Source: Myxococcales bacterium (GTDB lineage: Bacteria; Myxococcota_A; UBA9160; UBA4427). Taken from it: 64,000 nt of DNA. The notes beneath the pieces are model-generated. The model did not search any database. It had not been told where the DNA came from and saw only the letters and a list, made by a program, of their open reading frames with translations. The stretch spans positions 1-64,000 of the forward strand of contig JAAZXM010000004.1 in the NCBI GenBank assembly GCA_014240165.1, read 5' to 3'. Every line of letters begins with the position of its first letter. Position 1 is the stretch's first letter. Made by a program: the position numbers and the translations under genes. Below are positions 41,115 through 50,511 of the stretch, in pieces.

Positions 41115-43920
41115 GTTGCCCGCGCTGGCTGGTGTTGATCCAGAAGAATCCGGAGATTAGCAACAACAGGGCGATGATGGGTGCGAACCAATCCGAGAGG
41201 GGAACCGCGTAGGCCAGCCCAGGATCCGAGATATCGATCGAGTCGATGGATCCCGAGACGACGATGGTGTCTCCGTCTCCGGTCGCCACCACACCCATGC
41301 CGCTCAGAACCGGGTGGGTGGTCACTGCCTCCGCGAATTTGGCGGCGATATCCATTGCGGTTTCGCCGGGCAGGGTAGCGATGGAAACAGATTGACCCTC
41401 CACAATGAGTTGGGCACTTCCGCCCTGGGCGACGCCCTGGAAGAGGTACGACTCCTCGATCCGGCAGGTTCGGGAGCAACCATCCAGGTCGATCAGGTTT
41501 GTATCGTCACACTGTTCACTGGCAGCCAGGTTCCCATCGGCACAGAATTCGGCGCACTCCGCGGGAAGCGTGAAATCCTCGGCGGGCGCGAGCAGGGAAG
41601 GGTCGGTGGAAACACTTGCGCCGTCGCCCAGGCCTCGCTTGGCGAAGCCTCTCCATAGCAGGCAACTGTTGGCACCAGCGGTGGCGTTGTCCTCGGCGGT
41701 CAGGATCGCATCCCGCGCTTCAATGAATGTGGGGTTGCACGGCTGCATCTTCAGGCCGTCAATGACGAGCTGTAGTGCCAGATTGTTGCCTCCCGACCCA
41801 TTGTAGATATCCGGATCGAAACCATTGGCGCCCACCAACTCCCAGAAAACCTCCCAGAGCGTGGCCGCCCAGACTTCGCCCATGCCATGGGGGGCGGGCA
41901 AGGTGGTTATATCCGCCAGGGTGTGGGTGTTGATGGTCATATCCGTGCTGTAGGGCTGAGTTCGGATTCCGCTGCCGGTGGCTTCGGATTGTCCGAGCAC
42001 ATAGGTTCCGACGGGCTTCCTCTCCGCGCCTGTATCTCCTGACTCGGCGTTAAAAAAGAGGGTGAAGAAATCACTCCAACCCTCGCCCATGCCCTCGCTT
42101 TGGGCGTCTACAAGGCAATTGGCGTTGGAAGCCCCGCCCGTCAGGCGAGACGTGACGCCGTGGCCGAATTCATGAATAATGATTCCGGCGTCCAGCGCAC
42201 CATCACGCATGGGCGAGGACGAAACTGACCCGGCCACGGGTGCCGGCGCGGATCGGATGGTTGCGCCATCGCCCTGACCGATGAATAGCGCTGGGATCGT
42301 AATTGAGGGATCCGTGCCTCCCATCGTCAATACCGTATCGTCCAGGTTGTTGGCCACGATGACCGCGGTAGCGCCAGCATTTTGGGCGTTGATCACCTTG
42401 TCGGTAAAATTACAGCTCCCACGATCGATCAGAGCGATATTTCCGTCGATCGCTCCGTCGTTGCTGAGCTCCGTACAACCGTCGGTGGTGCTTGGCCCCA
42501 ATCCATCTGCACTGTCGAGCGCCAACACAATTTCGCCACTGATCGGAGTCGCCGGAGGGGCCGGTCCGAATTGCGCCGAGCCCGCAATATAGAAATCCGC
42601 GATCCCGGCCGGCGCGGTCACCTCGAGCCTGACGGGTGCGGTGAAGAGAAACATTTCCAGCCTTCCGGCGAAGCCGTCGGGGGGCGCGCCGAAACTCGCG
42701 TTGTCGATGGATGCGCCGTCCTGCGCATCGGCAACGACCGGATCCGCGCCAAGGCCGCCTCGGTCGTAGTTGTGAAGTTGGAAATTTCCGCTCGCCTCAT
42801 CAAATCCGTATTGGTAGAAGACATCGTGGGCGATGTTGACCCAATAGTAGAGGTTCGTAATGGACGCGGATTGATAGGTCGAAGGGTCATGGGAGAGATC
42901 CAGGGGAAACTCGAATATCAGGTTCGGCCCACCGACCGGCCGGAAGCCACCGACATCATTTGCGTCCGTGTCCTCCTGGGCATAGACATTATTTCCCCGT
43001 GTGTCGGTGAAATCTGCTCCCGGTATTCCATTGGCGTCGTGCCATCCCAAGGGAGAAGCGATGGGGTCTGCGGTCAGCGTCGGCGGAGAGGTGATGATAT
43101 GGGCACCCTCGTCCGGAGTCAGTACGGGCGGGGGTCCGAAGACTTTATAGGTCTCGTGTGAGATCCAATCCGATTGGGCAAGGATGTCGCCGTTCTCCGC
43201 ATCAACCTGGAGATTCCACCAATGGAGTCCATCGGGCGTGCGGATGACGAGGTCCCAGGCGAGGCGGAGCCCGTCCTCGAAGGGTTGGTAGACGAGTTTG
43301 GCTGGAATGGGATCTCGGGAGACATTCCCTCCAGCCATCGTGATCTGGGTTTGAGGGCCTCGTGGGTTGCCGAGAAATTCGATGTCATCCGGGATCGGAA
43401 GGTCGAGTTGAAAAGAAACTTCGATGAGGGCTTCATCGGCACTCAATACAGGCCTGCGGCGATTCGCCTTGCCGTCCGCCCCGGGGATGAAGTCGCTCCA
43501 GCGACCGAAGACACGCCCCCGGCGATCGACAGCGAGTCCCATATTTGCGCCATTGATCGGAATGCCGTTCACGCGTTGACGAAAATTCAGATGTGTAGTC
43601 TCGGTGTGCCGTGATTCGTGTTCACGACTCTCGATATCGTCGACGTCTTCGAGTTCGAGTCCGAGTTCGTCGCAGTTATTCTCGATATGCTCGCGGGCAA
43701 CATTCGCACGCCGCCCCCATCGGGGTTCGGACGAATCGTCCTCGGAGTCATCCAGGGGTGTGGCGTGGGCGGAGAGGCCTGAAAGAAGAAGCAGCGAAAG
43801 CAGTGCCGGGGCAACGAGAAGGCTTGCCAGCGCTCGCCGAATTTGCGACGTCGAACGGGCGTGTCGATCTCCGCTGTCGCTTCTGGGGCACGCGGGCGGG
43901 CAATGGCGGCCAAGTATCAT
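41092..43920 (-). CDS. Secreted M36 (fungalysin-like) metalloprotease with Cys-rich repeat and IPTL-CTERM-like tail
   Basis: 942 residues from ATG 43920, just before a signal peptide ([21 protein letters not shown]). The track start at 44538 adds 206 codons antisense to the hydrolase gene. In order: FTP propeptide ([24 protein letters not shown]), M36 catalytic domain with a protease-associated insert ([17 protein letters not shown]), [14 protein letters not shown] zinc site and [10 protein letters not shown] third ligand. Then one DUF4215-type Cys-rich repeat ([19 protein letters not shown]), and finally [22 protein letters not shown] plus a short polar tail, matching the IPTL-CTERM plan. 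It should be exported, self-activated and tethered to or sorted at the outer surface. Confidence 0.88.
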   Translation of the reverse strand: MILGRHCPPACPRSDSGDRHARSTSQIRRALASLLVAPALLSLLLLSGLSAHATPLDDSEDDSSEPRWGRRANVAREHIENNCDELGLELEDVDDIESREHESRHTETTHLNFRQRVNGIPINGANMGLAVDRRGRVFGRWSDFIPGADGKANRRRPVLSADEALIEVSFQLDLPIPDDIEFLGNPRGPQTQITMAGGNVSRDPIPAKLVYQPFEDGLRLAWDLVIRTPDGLHWWNLQVDAENGDILAQSDWISHETYKVFGPPPVLTPDEGAHIITSPPTLTADPIASPLGWHDANGIPGADFTDTRGNNVYAQEDTDANDVGGFRPVGGPNLIFEFPLDLSHDPSTYQSASITNLYYWVNIAHDVFYQYGFDEASGNFQLHNYDRGGLGADPVVADAQDGASIDNASFGAPPDGFAGRLEMFLFTAPVRLEVTAPAGIADFYIAGSAQFGPAPPATPISGEIVLALDSADGLGPSTTDGCTELSNDGAIDGNIALIDRGSCNFTDKVINAQNAGATAVIVANNLDDTVLTMGGTDPSITIPALFIGQGDGATIRSAPAPVAGSVSSSPMRDGALDAGIIIHEFGHGVTSRLTGGASNANCLVDAQSEGMGEGWSDFFTLFFNAESGDTGAERKPVGTYVLGQSEATGSGIRTQPYSTDMTINTHTLADITTLPAPHGMGEVWAATLWEVFWELVGANGFDPDIYNGSGGNNLALQLVIDGLKMQPCNPTFIEARDAILTAEDNATAGANSCLLWRGFAKRGLGDGASVSTDPSLLAPAEDFTLPAECAEFCADGNLAASEQCDDTNLIDLDGCSRTCRIEESYLFQGVAQGGSAQLIVEGQSVSIATLPGETAMDIAAKFAEAVTTHPVLSGMGVVATGDGDTIVVSGSIDSIDISDPGLAYAVPLSDWFAPIIALLLLISGFFWINTSQRGQHGGSISQ

Positions 43921-44345
43921 TCTGCTTGGAAAGAACAAGATTGAAATCCTCAGAGCGCCCCAAGAAGGGGAATTGGCGGGTCTTCTGATACTGGCCACCG
44001 GAGCGGAGTTCGCATGCGCCGGCCAATGCGACGCAATGCGTGCGCATGAGTTATCTATCGACCTGCGACAACGAAACAAGAGTTTTCGATGCCGGGATTT
44101 CCACCCTCGATCAGGAAAGGGGCGAGCCAGGGTCGCAAGAATTCCAGTAGCTGAAATCAGACTGCAAATTGGTCGAATTTCCCAGGGTGCTTGCCGGTCG
44201 GCTGCTTTTCGCTTGCCTTCCACGTTGGGGGGGGGAATTGGGTCGGAATTCGGGTCCGCTGGGAGATGGCGGAAGCTCAGGCGGGCTCCCGCTATGCTGC
44301 TTCCCATTGGGGCGAAAGACCGAAGATCCCCGGAGAGCTTTTGGA
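43921..44345. other. Divergent intergenic region, about 425 bp
   Basis: It lies between the M36 protease gene and the hydrolase gene. I see no convincing gene; the frames called are extensions of the neighbours. It must hold divergent promoters. Confidence 0.5.
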
Positions 44346-45113
44346 ATGTCCGCGAAGATGATTCGGACGGAAACCCACTCGATTCGGACCACCATCGATG
44401 GCCGTGGCTCGCCCGATTGGGTTTGTCTCCACGGTCTGGCTGACCGCCTCGAGATCTGGGATCACCTGGCTCCGAAGCTGGCCGAGCGCGGCAGGGCGAT
44501 TTGCATGGATCAGCGAGGACACGGTGGATCAGGCGCACCGGCCGGCCCCTACGATAGGAAGGATCTGGCGAAGGACGTTATCGCCGTGCTCGACGCTTTC
44601 GAATCCGAGCGCGCGCTTCTCTTGGGTCACTCCATGGGGGGCGTCGTTTCCATGGTGACCGCATTGGAATATCCCGAGCGCGTGGAAGGCCTCGTCCTGA
44701 TCGGGACCGCGAGCCAATGCAGCGAGAAGGCGGCGTCGTGGTATGGCAAGATCGCAAACTCGGGCGAGCAGGACGGTATCGATGGTTTGCGTCGCACTAT
44801 CTACGGTGCAAAGAGCCGCAAGGAAATCGTTGCCGATGCCCAGGGCATAGCGGCGGTGACGCGCACGCTTGCGAGTCTTCACACCGAACCGCTTACGCCC
44901 CTGCTTTCAGCGATCGATTGCCCCGTCCTGCTGATCGTGGGCAAAGATGACCCCATGGGCCCCAAGGCCTCCTCGATCATCGCCGAGGTGCTGCCCCAAG
45001 CAGACTTGGTCGAAGTCGAAGGGTGCGGCCATTGGGTGCAAAAGGAAGCCCCGGCGCGCGTTCTCGACGCGGTCGATCGTTGGCGCTCGGGTTCTAGTCC
45101 CGGCCCTCGCTAG
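44346..45113 (+). CDS. Alpha/beta hydrolase
   Basis: 255 residues from ATG 44346, with GGAGAG about nine bases upstream; the track start is 59 codons too early. The oxyanion region VCLHGLADRLEIWD, nucleophile GHSMGGVVSMV (Ser), acid KDDPMGP and base EGCGHWVQKEAP complete a classic catalytic triad. Substrates of such enzymes include esters, lactones and C-C bonded diketones; nothing here decides. It ends 11 bases before the convergent kinase gene. Confidence 0.92.
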   Translation: MSAKMIRTETHSIRTTIDGRGSPDWVCLHGLADRLEIWDHLAPKLAERGRAICMDQRGHGGSGAPAGPYDRKDLAKDVIAVLDAFESERALLLGHSMGGVVSMVTALEYPERVEGLVLIGTASQCSEKAASWYGKIANSGEQDGIDGLRRTIYGAKSRKEIVADAQGIAAVTRTLASLHTEPLTPLLSAIDCPVLLIVGKDDPMGPKASSIIAEVLPQADLVEVEGCGHWVQKEAPARVLDAVDRWRSGSSPGPR

Positions 45114-45124
45114 GCGAGGCCGGC

Positions 45125-47092
45125 TCAGGAAGCCCCAGAGAGTTCGGTCACTGCCTTCAGTAATTCGGCTTTGCGCACGGGTTTTCGCAAAACTCGATCA
45201 ATGAAGGAGATGTCGGGGAATTCGGCCAGGCCGCCTTCGAAACCCGTCAAGAGCAAGATCCGGGTTTCCGGTGCAAGGGATCGAACTTGCTCGGCGAACT
45301 CCACGCCCGAAAGCTCGGGCATTCGAAGATCTGTGATCACGAGGTCGAAGGTTTCGTTTTTTACGATTTCGATCGCTTGAAGGGGGCTGCAGAAGGTTTT
45401 TGGGCTGTAGCCCATGCTTGAGAGCATGGCCGCGTGGGCTTTGATGACCGCCTCGTCGTCATCCACGAGAAGGATTCGCAGATCCGAAGACTGATGCTCA
45501 TCGGGATCAATGGAGTTGGTCAAGGGGGTGGTCAAGACCTTGCGCTTCAGGAGGATCCTGACAGAAGTGCCCGACCCGGGGCTGCTCTTGATTTCGAGTC
45601 TCCCCGAGTGGGAAAGGGCCGTATTGTTCGCCATGGCGAGGCCGAGCCCCGTTCCCTTTTCGGCTTTTGTGGAAAAGAAGGGCTTCAGGCAATCTTGACG
45701 GGTCTCTTCGGACATCCCCGTTCCGTTGTCGGAGACCTCGATGCAGATCAAATCGTCAGCTGTCCGGCTGGAGACGCGAATCTGCCCGCCATCGGGCAAA
45801 GCGTCAACCGCGTTGAAGATGAGGTTGAGCAGGGCCTGCCGCACTTCCGGAGGGTTGCCCACCGTCGTGCCCACGTTGCCAAGTTCGGTCAGGACTTCGA
45901 TGCCTTGCTGGCCTATGCCATCGCGAACCCTCCAGCGAGGCTCTGCCATCGCGACCGCATCTTGGACCATTTCGTCGATCTCAATCACTTCTGAGATCTT
46001 CGAGCTATCGGCGGACCGCGTAAATGCTTGGAGGCGCTCGATGATCCGGGCGGCATCCTCCGCCGCTGTCTTGACGATGGTCAGAAGTTCCAATCGCTCG
46101 GCTTTGTCGAGGTCGGGCTGGTCGAGCAAGATGGAACAGTAAGATGTAATTGGGACGAGGACGTTGTTGAAATCATGCGAAATTCCTCCAACCATCTCGC
46201 CCAGGGCCGTAAGGCGCTCCTTTTGGACCAGGGCCAACTGGGTTTTTCGGAGTTCCTCGACGCTCTTCTCCAACTCAGTATTCGCTGTTTCGAGCGAGAC
46301 CTGGGTTTTCTGGTGCTCGGCAACCTGACCGGCGAGGGCTGCGGTTCTTTCCCGGACCGTTTCCTCCAAAGAGAGAATCAGCCTCCGAACGCGTTCGGAA
46401 ATCAGGCGAAACTCCGTTGGTCCCGAGATCGTTTTATCTGTGGGGACGTCGGAGCCCACCTCGTATTCGACGAGTTCCGCGAGTGAGTCCACGCCCCCCG
46501 CGAGGCGGCGCGACGACCAGAGGACGAGTAGGAAAAGGAATGCCCCGTAGGCGATCAGGCTGGCCCCTTGGGTGGATTCCTGGAGGCTTCTCTGGCGGGC
46601 CAGGTCCGCCGTATCCGTCTCAAAGCGCATCACGGTTCTGTTGATGAGAACGTCGAGTCGCGCGGCCACCCATTCGAGATTCTGCTCCGCGACCTCGACT
46701 TCCTTCTTCGAAGGCCGAGTGCTCGCTTTGGAAATCAGGTTGGACAGGATCTCGCGTGCGCGGTGGAGCCGACCCCTGATCCCGCGAAGGTCCAGGACAT
46801 CATCTTCAACGACTTGAACCTCGTTGAGCGATCGGATGAGGTTGTCGACCTGGGACAGTGCGTCTCCGCCGAGATAAGTGATCTCGCTGAAGACCACCAG
46901 ATCATAGGTGACGAGAAAACGGCCGTAAGAATCGGATATATGTCTGAGCTTCTCGAGGGTGAGCGATTCGCTTCCGATTTTCTGGCTGCGCACCTCAAGG
47001 TCGGTATGCCAGCGGTCGTTGGCGAAGGTGAGCGCGCCGCCGCCGATAGCTACGGAAAAGAGCAGCAGCAGTAAGTGGGCTCTAAGGCTCAT
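45125..47092 (-). CDS. Membrane hybrid sensor histidine kinase with receiver domain
   Basis: About 655 residues from ATG 47092; the track TTG is 16 codons upstream. An N-terminal membrane segment (about 6-22), a periplasmic helical region of roughly 130 residues, a second membrane segment, then a HAMP-like and coiled region, H-box GEMVGGISHDFNNVLVPI, ATPase motifs (LLNLIFNAVDALP, VSDNGTGMSE, KGTGLGLAMANNT) and a receiver (ILLVDDDEAVIKAH, Asp in VITDLRMPELSG, Lys in LRKPVRKAEL). The helical periplasmic domain resembles four-helix sensors. It is the last gene of an operon with a secreted protein and an outer-membrane-barrel-like protein, which may bring or sense its signal. Confidence 0.9.
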   Translation of the reverse strand: MSLRAHLLLLLFSVAIGGGALTFANDRWHTDLEVRSQKIGSESLTLEKLRHISDSYGRFLVTYDLVVFSEITYLGGDALSQVDNLIRSLNEVQVVEDDVLDLRGIRGRLHRAREILSNLISKASTRPSKKEVEVAEQNLEWVAARLDVLINRTVMRFETDTADLARQRSLQESTQGASLIAYGAFLFLLVLWSSRRLAGGVDSLAELVEYEVGSDVPTDKTISGPTEFRLISERVRRLILSLEETVRERTAALAGQVAEHQKTQVSLETANTELEKSVEELRKTQLALVQKERLTALGEMVGGISHDFNNVLVPITSYCSILLDQPDLDKAERLELLTIVKTAAEDAARIIERLQAFTRSADSSKISEVIEIDEMVQDAVAMAEPRWRVRDGIGQQGIEVLTELGNVGTTVGNPPEVRQALLNLIFNAVDALPDGGQIRVSSRTADDLICIEVSDNGTGMSEETRQDCLKPFFSTKAEKGTGLGLAMANNTALSHSGRLEIKSSPGSGTSVRILLKRKVLTTPLTNSIDPDEHQSSDLRILLVDDDEAVIKAHAAMLSSMGYSPKTFCSPLQAIEIVKNETFDLVITDLRMPELSGVEFAEQVRSLAPETRILLLTGFEGGLAEFPDISFIDRVLRKPVRKAELLKAVTELSGAS

Positions 47093-47181
47093 CGGAAACG
47101 TGAACCCCACCGATACGGCTTCGGCCGGGAGCGCGCCCAAGACGTTTGAGAAAGTGGCGAGCTTGGTTGGCGTTCTTCATT

Positions 47182-47802
47182 TCAGGAAGCTTCCGCCGAG
47201 ATTCCCAGGCCCCGGAGCTTGAGTTCCCATACGGTTTCCGTCACGGAGATCGTTTTCAACGCAGATTGGATGACCCGGATAGCGAGATCTTCTGCCCCTG
47301 GCGCAACCTGAAGCAATTCACCGTTGAGATGGGTCCCCTCTTCGTCGAGCATCGCTCGGAGTTCTTCGAAATTCTTTCCACGGATTTGATCCTGAAAAGC
47401 CTTGCTTTCCACCAGTTGGCGAGATGAGTCGCGTGATCTCTGAAAATTCATTTCGATGACGCGTAGTTCGGAATCGAAAGTCCAGGCGATTTCAGTCAGG
47501 CCCCAGCGGCCGCGTTCGGTTCGAACGTGAACGATGCCCAGCAGGGAGTCGTCCGCAGCGAAGGCGGCGTAGAGCGTATGCGTTCCCAATTCGTTTTGGT
47601 GAATCGTGAAGGGGAGTGAGTCGAGAATCGCGTTTCGATCCTGGGGATGAATCTCGCGTACGAAGGACCGGTAATGGTCAAGCTCAGGAAAAGCCGCTTG
47701 AATCGCGCTCACCGGATCCCTCAGCGAACAGTAGGCTTGGCCGATGGCCAGCGAGGGCACGAGGCAGAGAAGCGTGGCGATAAGAATTGAGAATGCTTTC
47801 AT
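47182..47802 (-). CDS. Secreted protein of unknown function, FMN-binding-domain-like pattern
   Basis: 206 residues with a signal peptide (MKAFSILIATLLCLVPSLAIGQA). The mature part shows YCSLRDPVSAIQAAFP, HTLYAAFAADDSLLGIVHVRTERGRWGLTEIAWTFDSELRVIEMNFQRS. This recalls the strand order of FMN_bind domains, but no S/T-G-A-T flavinylation motif is visible, so flavin binding is doubtful. It is flanked by a barrel-protein gene (18 bases upstream) and a hybrid kinase gene (89 bases downstream). A periplasmic sensor partner or carrier is inference. Confidence 0.6.
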   Translation of the reverse strand: MKAFSILIATLLCLVPSLAIGQAYCSLRDPVSAIQAAFPELDHYRSFVREIHPQDRNAILDSLPFTIHQNELGTHTLYAAFAADDSLLGIVHVRTERGRWGLTEIAWTFDSELRVIEMNFQRSRDSSRQLVESKAFQDQIRGKNFEELRAMLDEEGTHLNGELLQVAPGAEDLAIRVIQSALKTISVTETVWELKLRGLGISAEAS

Positions 47803-47820
47803 GGCAGGACTACTTTCCGG

Positions 47821-48900
47821 TCAAAAGAACCGGTATCGAATTTGAGCCCGCACTCGATCGGGCTTTCCGGTGTTGGTGATCTCATGCCTGTAGTCAGCAG
47901 AGAGCCAATAATGGGTGCCCAGCGCGAGTTGGGAGCCCAGCGTGAGGTATGAGAGTTTTTCCCAGGATTGATCTCTATCGGCGACCCCGCGATTCATCAT
48001 TATATTTCCTTGGACGTAGACCAGCAGGGCTTCCATCGGGGAACGCCACGAGACGTCGATGAAGGAGTTGACGATATCCTTCTCATGGGAGTCCCTTCCG
48101 ATGGAGAGCTCCGCCAGTACGTCCAGGGGCCCGCCCAGCCAGCGCCAGTCCACGCCAATTCGTGTTCGCGGAATAATTCTGCCGTTCTTGAGAACCTTTC
48201 CGTGGAGACCGGAGATCCCCATGGCGAGGGGGAGATGGGAAGGCGTGCCGACCCGGCCCGAAATCAGGTACGGGTCATTCTGGCTCTCGTAGTCCATGCC
48301 CGATCCGCGGGTCAACGCGATTTCGTAGTTGAGGTTGGAGAGGACCCCGTTCACGCTGGTCCCCCAATCGACCTTCAGGCCGAGGTTCGCGCCGGTATCG
48401 AATTGTCGAAGCGTTCCCGGCGTTCGCGAGGGAAGGTTGAGCCCATAGGGGATCAGGATATGACCCAGGCGGACGTTCAAGCCCCCTCGGCCACTCAAAT
48501 GATAGTTGAAGAAGAGAAGGCGGGTTCTGAATTTCCAGTCGTTCTTGCCTGGAGGCGGATCGCTGTTGTAGTCCACGTAGAGTTGAACCAGCATGGTGCC
48601 GATATCACGCTTCGATGTGCTCACGACCTTGTGCATATCGAGGCCGAAAAAGTCTTGGTTCGTATACCCAGCGTCTTCTGTTGCGTTGATGCGCCCCGCA
48701 AAATCAACCGCCCAGCGGAGGTTTTCGGTCAAAAACTTCCAGGTTTCCCCGGCCCGAACCTGGCCGAAAGGAAGTTGCAGGTCACCGAACCCGTTATCGA
48801 TCGAATCCTCGGGGCTGGCTTCGATCTCTGAGTCGGTGGCGAGGGCTGGCGACGAGAAGCCGAGTACAAGGCAGAGGAGCGCGGCGAGTACTCTGGGCAT
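47821..48900 (-). CDS. Outer-membrane beta-barrel-like protein (porin-type)
   Basis: 359 residues from ATG 48900, chosen because MPRVLAALLCLVLGFSSPALAT is a textbook signal peptide; the track start is a TTG 26 codons earlier. The mature sequence is mostly alternating hydrophobic/polar strands with many aromatic residues and ends in RVRAQIRYRFF, the terminal-Phe signature recognised by the barrel assembly machinery. Segments such as FRTRLLFFNYHLSGRGGLNVRLGHILIPYGLN look like those of phosphate-selective or general porins. It begins the operon with the secreted protein and kinase genes. A hairpin sits in the leader directly before the start. Confidence 0.78.
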   Translation of the reverse strand: MPRVLAALLCLVLGFSSPALATDSEIEASPEDSIDNGFGDLQLPFGQVRAGETWKFLTENLRWAVDFAGRINATEDAGYTNQDFFGLDMHKVVSTSKRDIGTMLVQLYVDYNSDPPPGKNDWKFRTRLLFFNYHLSGRGGLNVRLGHILIPYGLNLPSRTPGTLRQFDTGANLGLKVDWGTSVNGVLSNLNYEIALTRGSGMDYESQNDPYLISGRVGTPSHLPLAMGISGLHGKVLKNGRIIPRTRIGVDWRWLGGPLDVLAELSIGRDSHEKDIVNSFIDVSWRSPMEALLVYVQGNIMMNRGVADRDQSWEKLSYLTLGSQLALGTHYWLSADYRHEITNTGKPDRVRAQIRYRFF

Positions 48901-49370
48901 GCGGGATGGCTTTCGTGTTGGTTGGAACACGAAAGCTGCCAGGCGATGGGTGCGTATGGGGGATTCGAGGGAGGGCAATGGTTGGGACTTCCCGGGTGCA
49001 ATTTGCTTGCAGGCGATGAAGACAACCCAGTGATTACTTCCTCATTATTCTTTCGTCATGGTATTCACGAAAGTTGAGCCGCGAAGCGTGAGGTAGCGTC
49101 GTTTTCGCCGCCCTGAACGAACCCCGAGACGCGGTGCTGAATGGCGATCGATCAGGGAGAAAATCTGCGGAGCGCCAATGTTGACTGAGCCTAGGCGAGG
49201 CGCGCCCTCGTGACCACAAGGCGTCCTTGTCGGAAAAAAATTCACAGTTTTACTGTTGAGAGCGCGGAGGTGAGCCCACGTTTAGCCTGAGCCTGCGCTC
49301 GCAAATCACCTGATCGGGTGGCGCATTTTTTCGGTAATCCCGCCCAGCAGCCGGGCCCGGGTCGCCCGGC
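48901..49370. other. Intergenic region of about 470 bp, no gene seen
   Basis: It holds the leader of the barrel-protein operon and the end of the catabolic cluster's transcript. Apart from the hairpin at 48909-48936 I see no motif I can name; short minus-strand ORFs at 49034-49245 have no support. Confidence 0.5.
48909..48936 (-). promoter_or_regulatory. Perfect 11-bp hairpin immediately upstream of barrel-protein start
   Basis: On the mRNA, GCUUUCGUGUU-ccaacc-AACACGAAAGC is followed by eight bases and then AUG (48900). No separate ribosome site lies between. The stem therefore occupies the initiation region, which would affect translation or mark a protein-binding site. Confidence 0.6.
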
Positions 49371-50459
49371 TCAGCTGGCCTTCGCGAGACCTTGAAGTTC
49401 CGCCGCTCTCTCTCTGAGAAGCCCGGGGCCACCCAGGAGGCCTCGGGCGACGCCGATGCGCTTGAACCAGAAATGAAGGTTCTGCTCGTCGGTCCAGCCG
49501 ATGCCGCCGTGGACTTGCGTGGAAACGCTGGCGATCTCGTGGCCGATTTCTGAAATGTGGGCCAGGGCGTGGCAAGCCATGAGGGGTGTTTCCGCGGGAA
49601 GGGTGTCGAAGCTATGGGCTCCATACCAGACCAGCGAACGCGCGGGTTCGAGTTCGCTGATCATCTCGGCGCACATATGCTTCACCGCTTGAAAGGAACC
49701 GATCAGCCGTTCGAATTGTTTCCGTTCCTTGGCATAGGCCACCGCCTGCTCGATCATGGCCTCAGCGGCACCGAGGGAGTCGGCCGCGAGAGCCAAGCGG
49801 CCGGCGTCGAGCATCTGGGAGATCGCGCAGCTCGCGTCTGCCAGAACTGCTTCGGGTTGAACCTGGTCCAAAATCAACTCGGATGTGCAGCGCGTGGTAT
49901 CTGTGGTCACGAGCTTCGTCTTCTTGAGACCGCTTGCATCCCCGCGAATGACGGCGATTCGATCGCCATCAATGGGAAAAAGAATCAGGTCCGCGCCGCA
50001 CGCGTCCCATGCCATCATCGCCTTGCCGTTGAGGCGCTCTCCCTCGAAGCTGATTCCCGCTTCTTCGCGCAGGGAGAAGGCTTCCGTAGCGGCGACTCCA
50101 AACGCGATCTCTCCCGTCGCAATACCCGCGAGCCATCCGGCGATTTCCGGATGGTCCAATTGCCGCAGGGCGACGGGGACCATCACGGCGGAGCCGATGA
50201 AAGGGGTGGGGGTAACCGAGTGGCCGAGGGCCTGGGCCACGAGGCAAGCGTCGAGCATGCTGAGTTGGCTTCCTCCCTGGGCTTCGGGTACCAGGATTCC
50301 GGTCACTCCCAATTCGGCAAGGGATTGCCAGATCGTTCGGTCGTTGGGGCAATCCTCACCGCGCAGCTTGCGAACTTCTTCAATGGGGACGCGATCAGCC
50401 AAAAAGCTGCGAATCGTTTCGTCCAGCATCTGCTGGTCTTCCGAGAGTCCAAAATCCAT
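49371..50459 (-). CDS. Acyl-CoA dehydrogenase subunit lacking the catalytic Glu
   Basis: 362 residues. The N-terminal MDFGLSEDQQMLDETIRSFLADRV and TGILVPEAQGGSQLSMLDACLVAQALG, and the C-terminal STQVHGGIGWTDEQNLHFWFKR, are those of acyl-CoA dehydrogenases of the steroid/branched type. The usual YEGT base is replaced by GLLGGPG and the alternative E-R position by LDAGRLAL, so no catalytic Glu is visible. The next gene upstream encodes a dehydrogenase that has it; the two are 52 bases apart. A heteromeric alpha2beta2 enzyme is the likely form. Confidence 0.85.
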   Translation of the reverse strand: MDFGLSEDQQMLDETIRSFLADRVPIEEVRKLRGEDCPNDRTIWQSLAELGVTGILVPEAQGGSQLSMLDACLVAQALGHSVTPTPFIGSAVMVPVALRQLDHPEIAGWLAGIATGEIAFGVAATEAFSLREEAGISFEGERLNGKAMMAWDACGADLILFPIDGDRIAVIRGDASGLKKTKLVTTDTTRCTSELILDQVQPEAVLADASCAISQMLDAGRLALAADSLGAAEAMIEQAVAYAKERKQFERLIGSFQAVKHMCAEMISELEPARSLVWYGAHSFDTLPAETPLMACHALAHISEIGHEIASVSTQVHGGIGWTDEQNLHFWFKRIGVARGLLGGPGLLRERAAELQGLAKAS

Positions 50460-50511
50460 CTTCGTTCCTTTTTCTGATGCGAGTTCTTTTATTTCGCCGG
50501 GCTATCCGCGT

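Noticed and set aside
43921-44538. 206-codon N-terminal extension of the M36 protease
   Set aside because: It overlaps the divergent hydrolase gene and precedes the signal peptide; ATG 43920 is the sensible start.
47182-47802. Confident assignment as an FMN-binding protein
   Set aside because: No flavinylation motif is visible; kept as unknown secreted protein.
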